From Acidobacteriota bacterium (GTDB lineage: Bacteria; Acidobacteriota; Vicinamibacteria; Vicinamibacterales; JAFNAJ01), in NCBI GenBank assembly GCA_023384575.1, contig JAHDVP010000025.1:1-48068 (forward strand): DNA of 48,068 bases. Direction: 5' to 3'. Shown here piece after piece: positions 1 to 7,960 of this stretch. The notes beneath the pieces were generated by a model that saw nothing but the letters and a program-made list of their open reading frames with translations, was not told the origin of the DNA and did no database searches. Numbering within the stretch: position 1 is the stretch's first letter; every line of letters begins with the position of its first letter. A program made the position numbers and the translations under genes.

Positions 1-275
1 GCCCTCACGAGCTGCTGCAGGTGTCTGAGCGCCTCGGCCCTCGTCGCGCCGCTCACCTCCTGGTACTCGCCGCCGCGCCGCGCCTCGGCCACCCACATGA
101 GGCGCGCGCGCACCGTCCACCCGTCGCCGGTCAGCGCGCGCTCGATGCCGTCGGGATCGCCGGGGCAGCCGAGCGCGACGATCGCGTCGAAGATGCCGCG
201 CAGCGCCTCGAGATCCTCGCACCTGGCGTTCGCGCCGTCGGGGACGGCGACCTCGATCGTCCGGTTGCCCGCCAT
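1..275 (-). CDS. Hypothetical protein, 3' end cut by window edge
   Basis: An open frame reads leftward from an ATG at 275 to the window edge with no stop, giving about 91 codons. It begins MAGNRTIEVAVPDG and ends in an alanine/arginine-rich helical stretch. A GGGGAGG ribosome binding site lies just upstream of the ATG, and the start is 24 bases after the stop of the KBL-like gene, so it is probably the last visible gene of that operon. I recognise no family. The ribosome binding site, the operon position and the unbroken frame support a real gene. Its full length and function cannot be judged from here. Confidence 0.55.
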   Translation of the reverse strand, partial: MAGNRTIEVAVPDGANARCEDLEALRGIFDAIVALGCPGDPDGIERALTGDGWTVRARLMWVAEARRGGEYQEVSGATRAEALRHLQQLVR

Positions 276-299
276 GACTGCCTCCCCTCGCCGCCGGCC

Positions 300-1571
300 T
301 CACGCGCCGTAGGCCTCGACGAGCGCCTTGCGGTCCTTGCCGAGGATGTCGTGCCGGCGCCCGACCTTCACGAACGCCTCGATGGCCCGATCGAGATGGC
401 GCGTCTCGTGGGCCGCCGAGAGCTGCGTGCGGATGCGCGCCTGCCCCTTCGGCACGACCGGGAAGAAGAAGCCGACGACGTAGATACCTTCCTCGAAGAG
501 CTCGCGCGCCACCTCCTGCGCGAGCCGCGCGTTGTAGAGCATCACCGGCACGATCGGGCTCTCGCCCGGCTTCACGTCGAAGCCGGCCTCGATGAGCAGG
601 CGGCGCCAGTACGCCGTGTTGCGCTCGAGCGTGTCGCGCCGGTCGGTCGTGCGCGCGATGATCTCGAGCACCTTCAGCGCGCCGGCGACGATGACCGGCG
701 GCACGGTGTTCGAGAACAGGTACGGGCGCGCCCGCTGCCGGCACATGGCCACGAGCTCGGTCCGCCCGCTCACGCACCCGCCCGAGGCGCCCCCGAGCGC
801 CTTGCCGAGCGTCGTCGTGATGAGGTCGATTCGCCCCAGCACCCCCTTCATTTCGTGCGTGCCGCGCCCGGTGCGCCCCATGAAGCCGGTGGCGTGCGAG
901 TCGTCGAGGAAGACGAGCGCGCCGTACCGGTCGGCGAGCGCGACGATCTCGTCGAGCTTCGCCACGTCGCCGTCCATCGAGAACACGCCGTCGGTCACGA
1001 TCACGCGGAAGCGCCGGTCCTGGTGCTCCTGCAGCTTCTCCTCGAGGTGCCCCATGTCGGAGTGCTTGAAGGTGTCCTGCATCGCCTTGCACAGCCGCAT
1101 GCCGTCGACGATCGACGCGTGCACGAGGCGGTCGGCGATGAGCACGTCGTCCTCGCCGAAGAGCGCCTCGAAGACGCCCGCGTTCGCGTCCATGCACGAG
1201 GGGAAGAGCAGCGTCGCCTCGGTCGCGAGGAAGTCGCTCAGCCGCGCCTCGAGGGTGCGGTGCAGGTCCTGCGTGCCGCAGATGAAGCGCACCGACGAGA
1301 GGCCGTAGCCCCTCGACTCGAGCCCCGCGTGCGCGGCGGCAATCACCTCGGGGTGGCTCGACAGCCCGAGGTAGTTGTTCGAGCACAGGTTGACGACGCG
1401 CCGGGGCGGCGAGCCGGCGGGAAACTCCACCTCGACTTCCGCCGCCTGCGCGCCGTGGATGAACCGCTCCTCGCGCAGCAGCCCCGCGGCCCGCGCCGCG
1501 TCGAGCTCGCGCCCGAAGTGCTCGCGGACTCTCGTCAGGTGTCCCGCGGTCGACACCACATCGCTCGCCAT
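300..1571 (-). CDS. KBL-like PLP-dependent alpha-oxoamine synthase (glycine C-acetyltransferase family)
   Basis: A cytoplasmic PLP enzyme of 423 residues, slightly longer than usual KBL (about 398). Family members condense an acyl thioester with an amino acid and release CO2. Visible landmarks are SNNYLGL (64-70), HASIVDG (151-157, ring-stacking His), DDSHATGF (223-230, Asp and His of the PLP site) and TTLGKALGG with the probable Schiff-base Lys257. The C-terminal PVVPKGQARIRTQ (371-383) is typical of 2-amino-3-ketobutyrate CoA ligase rather than of BioF or serine palmitoyltransferase. A strong GGAGGAGG site precedes the ATG. The gene is not beside threonine dehydrogenase but follows an acyl carrier protein, an acyl-activating enzyme and holo-ACP synthase, so an ACP-bound acyl donor is plausible (inference). 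The exact acyl and amino substrates are unknown. Confidence 0.9.
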   Translation of the reverse strand: MASDVVSTAGHLTRVREHFGRELDAARAAGLLREERFIHGAQAAEVEVEFPAGSPPRRVVNLCSNNYLGLSSHPEVIAAAHAGLESRGYGLSSVRFICGTQDLHRTLEARLSDFLATEATLLFPSCMDANAGVFEALFGEDDVLIADRLVHASIVDGMRLCKAMQDTFKHSDMGHLEEKLQEHQDRRFRVIVTDGVFSMDGDVAKLDEIVALADRYGALVFLDDSHATGFMGRTGRGTHEMKGVLGRIDLITTTLGKALGGASGGCVSGRTELVAMCRQRARPYLFSNTVPPVIVAGALKVLEIIARTTDRRDTLERNTAYWRRLLIEAGFDVKPGESPIVPVMLYNARLAQEVARELFEEGIYVVGFFFPVVPKGQARIRTQLSAAHETRHLDRAIEAFVKVGRRHDILGKDRKALVEAYGA

Positions 1572-1657
1572 GTCAGGGACCTCCTCCTGCTGCGGATGTC
1601 GGCCTCGGCCCGCAGCGGCCGGTCAGTCGGCGCCTGCGCCCGGAATGCCACGCCCAC

Positions 1658-1921
1658 CTACGCCGGGAACGCGGTCGATCGAATCCGGACGACGAGCTCC
1701 GCGATCCGGTCGACCGTGTCGAACGCGTCGGGCGTCGCCTGCGCGTCGGGAATCTGAATCGCGTACTTCTTCTCGAGGAACCGCTTGAGCGACACCATCG
1801 AGAACGAGTCGACGATGCCGCCGGTGATGAGCGGCGTCGCGTCGGTCACCTCGCGGTCGTCGCCCTCCTCGAGGTACTCCTTCACCACGTAGTCCCTGAT
1901 GACCCGCTTGAGGTCGTCCAT
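1658..1921 (-). CDS. Acyl carrier protein
   Basis: A small acidic four-helix carrier of 87 residues. The phosphopantetheine attachment motif is GGIVDSF, with Ser39 as the attachment serine (DSF instead of the fatty-acid-synthesis DSL). The following helix, MVSLKRFLEKKY, is typical of specialised carrier proteins. The ATG is preceded by GAGGAGGGAGC and lies 10 bases after the stop of the synthetase gene. The KBL-like gene follows after 86 bases. A gene for the modifying enzyme (holo-ACP synthase) lies two genes upstream in the same operon. I infer that it carries the acyl group made by the synthetase to the KBL-like condensing enzyme. It is unlikely to be the housekeeping AcpP, because fab genes are absent nearby and the motif differs. 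Confidence 0.88.
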   Translation of the reverse strand: MDDLKRVIRDYVVKEYLEEGDDREVTDATPLITGGIVDSFSMVSLKRFLEKKYAIQIPDAQATPDAFDTVDRIAELVVRIRSTAFPA

Positions 1922-1931
1922 CGCTCCCTCC

Positions 1932-3650
1932 TCACTCGTCGTCCATCAGCGTCGAGAGATCGCCCACCGGCTCGCCGAACTCCTTCGCGCGCAGCACGCG
2001 GCGCACGATCTTGCCGCTGCGCGTGCGCGGCAGCGAGGGCACGAACTCGATGGCCTGCGGCATGGCGAGCGGCGAGAGCTTGCGCCGCACGGTGTTCATG
2101 ATGTCGAGCTCGAGGTCGTCGCTCGGCTCGACGCCGGGCTTCAGGGTGATGAACGCCTTGACGACCTCCATGTTCACCGGGTCGGGCGTCGCCACGGCCG
2201 CCGACTCGGCGACGGCGGGATGCTCGAGCAGCGCCGACTCGACCTCGAAGGGCCCCACCAGATGGCCCCCGGTGTTGATGACGTCGTCGTCGCGCCCGAC
2301 GAACCAGTAGTAGCCGTCGGCGTCGCGCGTCGCGCGATCGCCGCAGACGTACCACCCGTTGGTGAACTTGGCCGCGTAGCCCTCGGGGTTGTTCCAGTAG
2401 CCGCGCATCATCGACGGCCATCCGGGCCGAAGCGCGATGAGGCCGACGCGTCCGGCTTCGACGATCTCCTCGTGCGTGCGCGGGTCGAGCAGGCCCGCGA
2501 CGATGCCCGGAAACGGCCGGCCCATCGACCCGGCCTTGATCGGCATCCCGGGGAAGTTGGTGATGACGATGCAGCCGGTCTCCGTCTGCCAGAAGGTATC
2601 GTGGAACGGGAGGCCGAAGGCGTCCTTCGACCAGTGCACCGCCTCGGGGTTGAGCGGTTCGCCGACGCTGCAGAGGTGTCGGAGCGACGAGAGGTCGAAC
2701 GAGCGCGCAAGCGGGGTGCCCTCGCGCATCAGCAGCCTGATGGCCGTCGGCGCGGAGTACCACACCGTCACGCGCAGGCGCTCGATGAACCCGTACCAGC
2801 GTGCCGCGCTGAAGCCGGCGTCGAGCACGACCTGCGTGACGCCGTTCGCCCAGGGCCCGATGATCCCGTACGACGTCCCGGTGACCCAGCCGGGGTCGGC
2901 GTTGCACCAGTAGACGTCGCCGGGGCGAAGGTCGAGCACCCACTTCGTGGTCAGGTACTGCGAGACGATCGACTGATGCACGTGCTGCGCGCCTTTCGGA
3001 CGTCCGGTCGTGCCCGACGTGTAGTGCAGCACCGAGGGCGTCTCGGCGTGCGACGGGTAGCAGTCGAACGCCTCGACGCGCGGCGCGGCGTCGAGCGAGA
3101 AGGCGACCTCGCCCGTCCGGAGCGCGGCGCCGGCGCCGTCGACGACCACCACATGGCGCAGCGCCGGGAGCCGGTCGCGAATCCGCCTGACTTTCGGCAG
3201 GTGCTTCTTCTGCGTGAGCACGACGGCCGTTCCCGCCGCGTCGAGCCGCGTCCAGAGCGATTCCTCGCCGAAGGCCGAGAAGAGCGGCTGCGCGATGCCG
3301 CCCATCTTCAGGATGCCGAGGAAGCCGATGTAGAGCTCGGGCACGCGGTCGAGGAAGAGACAGACGCGCTCGCCGGGTTCGGCCCCGAGGTCCACGAGGA
3401 ACCGCGCCACGGTGTTCGAGAGCTGGCGCAGGTCGTCGAAGGTGTAGACGCGGCGGTGCGCCTCGTGGTCCTCCCAGATCAGCGCGGGCTCGCGCGCGAG
3501 CCCGCGCGCGCAGATCCGATCGCTGCAGTGCCAGCCGATGTTGAGCGGCGCGCCGGGGGCCCAGTCGAGCTCGCGCTCGGCCAGGTGCCAGCCGAAGCCG
3601 GCGGTTCGTTGCTCGTAGGTCGGGAAGCCATCGAGCGTCGGGGTGCTCAT
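1932..3650 (-). CDS. AMP-forming acyl/acetyl-CoA synthetase (AcsA-like)
   Basis: An ANL-superfamily adenylating enzyme of 572 residues, the same length as Bacillus AcsA. It carries the phosphate-binding motif YTSGTTGRPKGAQ, the later motifs TFWQTETG and GDRATRDADGYYWFVGRDDD, and the C-terminal catalytic lysine in PRTRSGKI (about Lys547). The reaction is carboxylate plus ATP to acyl-AMP, then transfer to a thiol. The chosen ATG at 3650 begins MSTPTLDGF and overlaps the holo-ACP synthase stop as ATGA; the longer upstream open frame is an artefact. The position between holo-ACP synthase and ACP suggests that the thiol acceptor may be the ACP phosphopantetheine rather than free CoA (inference). 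Plain acetyl- or medium-chain-acyl-CoA synthesis is the alternative. Confidence 0.9.
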   Translation of the reverse strand: MSTPTLDGFPTYEQRTAGFGWHLAERELDWAPGAPLNIGWHCSDRICARGLAREPALIWEDHEAHRRVYTFDDLRQLSNTVARFLVDLGAEPGERVCLFLDRVPELYIGFLGILKMGGIAQPLFSAFGEESLWTRLDAAGTAVVLTQKKHLPKVRRIRDRLPALRHVVVVDGAGAALRTGEVAFSLDAAPRVEAFDCYPSHAETPSVLHYTSGTTGRPKGAQHVHQSIVSQYLTTKWVLDLRPGDVYWCNADPGWVTGTSYGIIGPWANGVTQVVLDAGFSAARWYGFIERLRVTVWYSAPTAIRLLMREGTPLARSFDLSSLRHLCSVGEPLNPEAVHWSKDAFGLPFHDTFWQTETGCIVITNFPGMPIKAGSMGRPFPGIVAGLLDPRTHEEIVEAGRVGLIALRPGWPSMMRGYWNNPEGYAAKFTNGWYVCGDRATRDADGYYWFVGRDDDVINTGGHLVGPFEVESALLEHPAVAESAAVATPDPVNMEVVKAFITLKPGVEPSDDLELDIMNTVRRKLSPLAMPQAIEFVPSLPRTRSGKIVRRVLRAKEFGEPVGDLSTLMDDE

Positions 3651-4036
3651 GGTGTCGACTCCAGGACGACGAAGGCCGCGGCCAGACCGCGCGCATGGGT
3701 GACGGAGAGGAGGATGCGCCCGACGCCGCGTTGCGCGGCGAGCGCCTTCACGGGCCCGCGGAGGACGACGCCGTGACGCCCGGCGCGGCCGAGACGCACG
3801 TGGACGTGACGCCACGGCAGGCCGACGCCCCCGGCGGCGGCGATGCCGAGGGCCTTGACGAGCGCCTCTTTCGCGGCGAACCGGAGCGCGTAGCCAACGC
3901 AGGGCCGGCGGTGGCGGCGGCAGGCGGCGATCTCGCCGGGCGTGAAGATCGCACGGAGCCAGCCCGCGTCGGCCGCGCGCACCTCGGCCTCGAGACGCGG
4001 CACGTCGAAGAGGTCGACACCGAGACCGACGATCAT
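3647..4036 (-). CDS. acpS: Holo-[acyl-carrier-protein] synthase
   Basis: A 4'-phosphopantetheinyl transferase of the short AcpS type, 129 residues. It transfers phosphopantetheine from CoA to the carrier-protein serine. The magnesium-binding GVDLFDVPR (Asp8) and FAAKEALVKALG (Glu57, Lys61) motifs are present, and the C-terminal strand LSVTHARGLAAAFV fits the family. GGAGGGACC directly precedes the ATG. It is the first gene of the operon and its stop overlaps the synthetase start by four bases, so the two are translationally coupled. Co-transcription with one particular ACP suggests that it serves this pathway. It could still be the genome's only AcpS. Confidence 0.92.
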   Translation of the reverse strand: MIVGLGVDLFDVPRLEAEVRAADAGWLRAIFTPGEIAACRRHRRPCVGYALRFAAKEALVKALGIAAAGGVGLPWRHVHVRLGRAGRHGVVLRGPVKALAAQRGVGRILLSVTHARGLAAAFVVLESTP

Positions 4037-4137
4037 GGTCCCTCCACCACGGGGGTCGGTGGGACGCGGCGTGAACGCGGGAGCCAGACGTGTGGGGGGC
4101 GGTCACCGCGCGCGGTGGCGGCGATGACGGTCGGTCC

Positions 4138-4146
4138 TATTCTACT
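4138..4146 (-). promoter_or_regulatory. AGTAGAATA element upstream of the acpS operon
   Basis: Read on the minus strand, AGTAGAATA lies about 100 bases before the acpS start. It contains TAGAAT, a plausible -10 hexamer, but no good -35 is seen at 16-18 bases. The same nonamer occurs twice in the palindrome at 35769-35790, and close variants occur at 8993 and 29292. It could be a -10 element or an operator half-site. Confidence 0.3.
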
Positions 4147-4163
4147 CCGTGTGTCGTCTCCAT

Positions 4164-4718
4164 TCAGATCCCCAGCGCCTGGCGGCACCGGGCGACGACG
4201 CGGCGCGTCTGCTCGACGCGCTCGCCGGCACTCGAGACCACGTCGACCTTGTCGAAGAGCGTCATCAGGCGATCGTCGGCCTCGGGCGAGATCGTCCCGT
4301 CGGCCAGCGAGTAGAAGTACTCGTCCTCGATGCGGATGTGTTCGCGCAAGAGCGCGGTGTACTCGCGTGCGAGCGCGGGGAGCGCCCGGCGGGCCTCTTG
4401 GTCGCCATCGACCAGCCGCGCGCAGAGCGCGGCGAGATCCCGCCGGAACACGCGTCCGGTCTCGTGCTGCGCCACCAGCGCGGCCACGACCGCCGTGCTG
4501 CGCTCGACGCCGTGCGCCTCGAGCGCCGGAAACAGGACGTGCTCCTCCTTGATGACGTGGTTTTCGTCGACGTGAAACTGGAAGGCCGCCACGAGGTCGG
4601 CCAGCAGCGCCGGAGGGAACTCGCCGCCGGCGGCCAGGCGCGCCGCCGCGCCCTCGAGCGCTTCCATCATCCCGACGAGCAGCTGGTGCTCGCGCCCCAG
4701 GACGTCGATCGCCTTCAT
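4164..4718 (-). CDS. Hemerythrin-like HHE domain protein
   Basis: A 184-residue all-helical protein with the histidine/glutamate pattern of a di-iron hemerythrin: His11 (GREHQ), His49 and His54, Glu58/Glu59 and His60 (IKEEHVLFP), His85 (AQHETG), and His127 with Glu131 (LREHIRIEDEYFY). Such proteins bind O2 or NO or sense oxygen and iron. I chose ATG 4718 (MKAIDVLGREH) because GGAGGGGG sits just upstream and homology begins there; the longer frame adds an arginine-rich tail. It is monocistronic between the diguanylate cyclase and the acpS operon. No partner is evident, although a hemerythrin beside a cyclic-di-GMP gene could hint at redox signalling (weak inference). Confidence 0.88.
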   Translation of the reverse strand: MKAIDVLGREHQLLVGMMEALEGAAARLAAGGEFPPALLADLVAAFQFHVDENHVIKEEHVLFPALEAHGVERSTAVVAALVAQHETGRVFRRDLAALCARLVDGDQEARRALPALAREYTALLREHIRIEDEYFYSLADGTISPEADDRLMTLFDKVDVVSSAGERVEQTRRVVARCRQALGI

Positions 4719-4922
4719 GGTGCGTTCCCCCTCCGCCGCGACATGCCGCCGCCTGCGCCATCGGGCTGCGGTCGGTCGACCCTCGTTCCGCGGGTGCGGT
4801 GCCGACACCCGCTGCAAACAGCGCACCAGCCAGAAGACGCGGAGGATTCGGGCGGAATTCGGTGAAGACGCGACGGAGAACCGCGTCGTCCGGCCGGCCG
4901 TTGCCGGAGGTTCGGCAGGCCG

Positions 4923-6359
4923 TCAGCCCACTTCGATGCGGTTGCGCCCGAGGTTCTTCGCGCGGTAGCACGCGGCGTCGGCCCGGGCCACGAGCGCGTC
5001 GGCGTCCTCGTCGGTGTCCCGGGCCCCGGCGATGCCGAGGCTCACGGTGATGTCGAGCGGCGGACCCGACGGGCGCGTCGTGAACGGCGTGCCCCCGACC
5101 GCCGCCTGGATGCGCTCGGCGAGCGCCCGCGCTTCAACCGGCGGGGTGTGCGAGAGCAGGACGAGGAACTCCTCGCCACCCCAGCGGAAGAACAGATCGG
5201 TCTCGCGCATCACGGCCTGCACGCGGCCCGCGACGCCCCGCAGCACGGCGTCGCCGACGTCGTGGCCGAACCGGTCGTTGACGGTCTTGAAGTGATCGAG
5301 GTCGAGGAAGATCAGCGAGAGCGGCTGGCCGAGGCGGCGGCACCGGTCGGCCTCGCGCCGGAACAGCTCGTAGTAGGCCCGCCGGTTGTAGCAGCCGGTC
5401 AGGCTGTCGTGCCGCGCGTCGCGCCGCTCGCGTTCGCTGAGCCGCGCGAGCGCGGTCGAGAAGGCGCCCGTCGTCACGATGAGGCCGACGACGAGCAGGG
5501 CGAAGAACTGCTCGATCTCGTGCAGCCGCGGGAGGAGCAGCTCGCCGCTCGTCGTCCGGGCCTCGTGCGGAATGTCGAGCGACCGCTGCAGCATCTGCGT
5601 GCCGACGAGCACCAGCACGCCCATCAGGACGAACACCGACCACGCGAAGATGGCCGCGTGCGTGAAGCTCGCCTCGTGGCGGGGCGGCTCGGCGAACTGG
5701 CGGTCGACCCAGGCGCGCACGGCCGGACCGGCCCAGCGCAGCAGCGGCGCGACGACGACCACCAGGAGCAGGACGTCACCGACGACCCAGCCCCGCCAGA
5801 CGCGCTGCCCCTCGAGGAAGTCGAGGCCGAGCGACGTGTTCCAGATGAGGACCGCGAGCGACGACAGCGTCGCGGCGATGAACCCGACGGCGACGAAGGC
5901 CACGACGTCGCGCGACCGGCGGAGGTCGGGCGAGATGCCGAGCACGACCATCGAGCCCCACAGGATGGCGGTCTCGAGCGCGCCGGCGCCGGCGAACAGC
6001 ACGCTCATGCCGAGGGGCACGCCGCCGTAGATGGCGCTCGCGAGGTTGGCCAGATAGGCCGGGACGAGGCCCCAGGTCGGGCCGACCCAGACGACCGACA
6101 GCACGCTGATGACGATGGGAGGGTAGACAGTGAGGTCGATGACCAACTGCCCGACGGGCACCGCGATGCCGTTCCAGTCGAAGTGGACGTTGAGGAGCCC
6201 GGTGACAATGGCAGCCAGGTTGACGCCGAGGCCGACGAGGACGAGCCGCCAGAGACCCGGGGGGCGGGGTCGCGTCACGAGCCGGCTGGCACTCCACCAG
6301 CGCGGCCCGCCGGGCCCGTCGGGGGCGGCAGCGAAGGGCAAGAGAGGCAAGTCGACCAT
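4923..6359 (-). CDS. Membrane-anchored GGDEF diguanylate cyclase
   Basis: A 478-residue protein. The first ~310 residues contain about eight hydrophobic segments resembling a MASE1-type sensor, including a long loop before the last segment. A GGDEF domain follows. The active motif is GGEEF at 394-398, with an intact RxxD inhibitory site (RETD, 385-388) five residues upstream, and the characteristic DSLTGCYNRRAYYE and DLDHFKTVNDRFGHDVGD. It should therefore make cyclic-di-GMP from two GTP and be product-inhibited. No EAL domain is present. The N-terminal ~45 residues are proline- and glycine-rich, so the true start could lie slightly downstream. Confidence 0.9.
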   Translation of the reverse strand: MVDLPLLPFAAAPDGPGGPRWWSASRLVTRPRPPGLWRLVLVGLGVNLAAIVTGLLNVHFDWNGIAVPVGQLVIDLTVYPPIVISVLSVVWVGPTWGLVPAYLANLASAIYGGVPLGMSVLFAGAGALETAILWGSMVVLGISPDLRRSRDVVAFVAVGFIAATLSSLAVLIWNTSLGLDFLEGQRVWRGWVVGDVLLLVVVVAPLLRWAGPAVRAWVDRQFAEPPRHEASFTHAAIFAWSVFVLMGVLVLVGTQMLQRSLDIPHEARTTSGELLLPRLHEIEQFFALLVVGLIVTTGAFSTALARLSERERRDARHDSLTGCYNRRAYYELFRREADRCRRLGQPLSLIFLDLDHFKTVNDRFGHDVGDAVLRGVAGRVQAVMRETDLFFRWGGEEFLVLLSHTPPVEARALAERIQAAVGGTPFTTRPSGPPLDITVSLGIAGARDTDEDADALVARADAACYRAKNLGRNRIEVG

Positions 6360-6435
6360 TGGGGCCGCCCGCCCATGATACCGCCACGGGCGGCGCGGCG
6401 GGGGGCGAGGCGAGTACGGTTGCCAGGCGCCCGGC

Positions 6436-7857
6436 CTACCGGCCGCCTTCGCCGGGCCGGACCAGCAGCCGGCCGAGGTCGAAGAGCGGCGGTTCGGTCT
6501 TCAGCTTCTCGATCTCGTCGGCCTCGATCGGAATGAACCGCGTCAGCCACTCGTGGCCGGTCTCGGTCACGAGCACGTCGTCCTCGAAGGCGATGCGCAG
6601 GCCGTCGGGGGTCACCGCGCCCTGCTCGATCGTGATCACCATGCCCGGCTGGAGCGGCCCCACGTAGTCGCCGTGATCGTGCACCTCCATGCCGATGAAG
6701 TGGCCGATGCCGTAGGTGTAGGTCTTGTCGTAGCCACCCGCGTCGGCCAGCATCTTCATCGCGAGGTCGTGCAGCTCCCACCACGTGGCGCCGGGGCGCA
6801 CCCGCGAGATGACGGTCTTCTGCACGTCGAGCACGATCTCGTAGAAGGCCCGCTGCGCGGGCGTGAAGGTGCCGTCGGCGGGCACCTGGCGCTGGATGTC
6901 GGCCGAGTGCCGGTTGTACTCGGCGCCCGTGTCGAACCAGACGATGTCGCCCGGCCGGATGAGGATCGAGCCCTCGCGGGCCTCCATCTCCTCGCGCGCC
7001 GTCGCGTGCACCTCCGCGCGCTGCTGCCCGGCGAGCACGCCCGTCGGGAAGCCGAGGCGCGCGCCGTTCAGCCGGTAGATGAAGTCGGCGTACTCCATCA
7101 CCTCCTTGGTCGTGAGGCCCGGCCGCGCCATCCGCATGGCCTCCATCAGGCCCTTGCCGGTGATCTCGATCGCGCGCCGGAGCTGCGCGAGGCTGTAGGC
7201 GTCCTGGATCATCCGCAGCCGGTCGAGGATGTCGGCCGCATCGCGCATCTCGATCTCGGGTGACGCTTCCTGCAGGCGCGTCACGAGGCCCATGCGCGGG
7301 TTCGACGGCTCGTTGAGGTTGGTGAAGCGCGGGTAGTTGAAGTAGACGACCTTCTTCCCGTCACCCCAGCCGCGGCTGATGTCGGAGGCCACCGGCTTGA
7401 AGCGCAGCTGCGTGATGCGCAGGTTGCGGAAGTCGGTGATGGCGCTCGAGAGATCCTCGAGGAACTTCTCGTAGGGGAACACGTGCTCGATGCCGGTCTC
7501 CCGCTTCACCGTCTCGACGTCGTCGGCCGTGTAGAGCACTTCCTTGTGGGTCTCGCCGCGCGGGTTCAGCACGAGCACCGAGCCCGGCAGCTGCGGCTTC
7601 ACCATGCCCGTCAGGTAGAGGAAGTCGTGCTGCTCGGTCTCGGGGACGAAGAACTCGTAGATGTTCGGCTGGCCCCGGTCGACACTCTGGATGATGGCGA
7701 TGCCCTCGGAGATCCGCGCGGCAAACCGGGCGCGGCGCTCCTTGGCGGCGTCCTTGATGGTCGGCGCCTGCTGGGCCGACGCGGGTACGAAGATCACGCC
7801 CGCCACGAAGAGCACCCCTGCCAGCCACGACATCGGCACACGCATCGTTGGTCTCAT
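6436..7857 (-). CDS. Exported M24 metallopeptidase (Xaa-Pro aminopeptidase type)
   Basis: A 473-residue aminopeptidase P-like enzyme that would remove an N-terminal residue before proline. A signal peptide ends around PASAQQ (residue 30), so it acts in the periplasm or outside. The N-terminal creatinase/AMP_N domain is followed by the pita-bread fold with all five metal ligands: Asp309 and Asp320 (FDTGAEYNRHSADIQ), His386 (GIGHFIGM), Glu411 (ITIEQGAV) and Glu425 (AFEDDVLVT). ATG 7857 has GGAGAGG upstream at suitable spacing; an internal ATG four codons later is possible. A second exported M24 enzyme is at 37211-38611. Export is unusual for this mostly cytosolic family and suggests use on environmental peptides. 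Confidence 0.92.
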   Translation of the reverse strand: MRPTMRVPMSWLAGVLFVAGVIFVPASAQQAPTIKDAAKERRARFAARISEGIAIIQSVDRGQPNIYEFFVPETEQHDFLYLTGMVKPQLPGSVLVLNPRGETHKEVLYTADDVETVKRETGIEHVFPYEKFLEDLSSAITDFRNLRITQLRFKPVASDISRGWGDGKKVVYFNYPRFTNLNEPSNPRMGLVTRLQEASPEIEMRDAADILDRLRMIQDAYSLAQLRRAIEITGKGLMEAMRMARPGLTTKEVMEYADFIYRLNGARLGFPTGVLAGQQRAEVHATAREEMEAREGSILIRPGDIVWFDTGAEYNRHSADIQRQVPADGTFTPAQRAFYEIVLDVQKTVISRVRPGATWWELHDLAMKMLADAGGYDKTYTYGIGHFIGMEVHDHGDYVGPLQPGMVITIEQGAVTPDGLRIAFEDDVLVTETGHEWLTRFIPIEADEIEKLKTEPPLFDLGRLLVRPGEGGR

Positions 7858-7939
7858 TGGCTCACACCTCTCCGCCGAGGCTGCCTTCGACCTTGCTCAG
7901 GCCAGGCAAGCCCCGGCTGGGCGCGGCGGCGCCCGGACT

Positions 7940-7960
7940 GGGCGCGGCAGCGCCGCGCCC
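7940..7960 (-). terminator. Perfect 9-bp hairpin after the FMN dehydrogenase stop
   Basis: GGGCGCGGC and its complement are separated by AGC. The hairpin abuts the stop codon at 7961. No T-run follows on the minus strand, so any termination would be atypical or Rho-assisted. A related GGGCGCGGCGGCGCCC stretch lies directly to the left. Confidence 0.4.

Noticed and set aside
1882-3696. A 604-codon minus-strand frame overlapping the acyl synthetase
   Set aside because: Arg/Ala-rich product in another frame of the synthetase gene, which itself has all ANL motifs.
3651-4106. N-terminal extension of the acyl synthetase to 724 residues
   Set aside because: The extension overlaps acpS almost completely; ATG 3650 with the ATGA overlap fits the family N-terminus.
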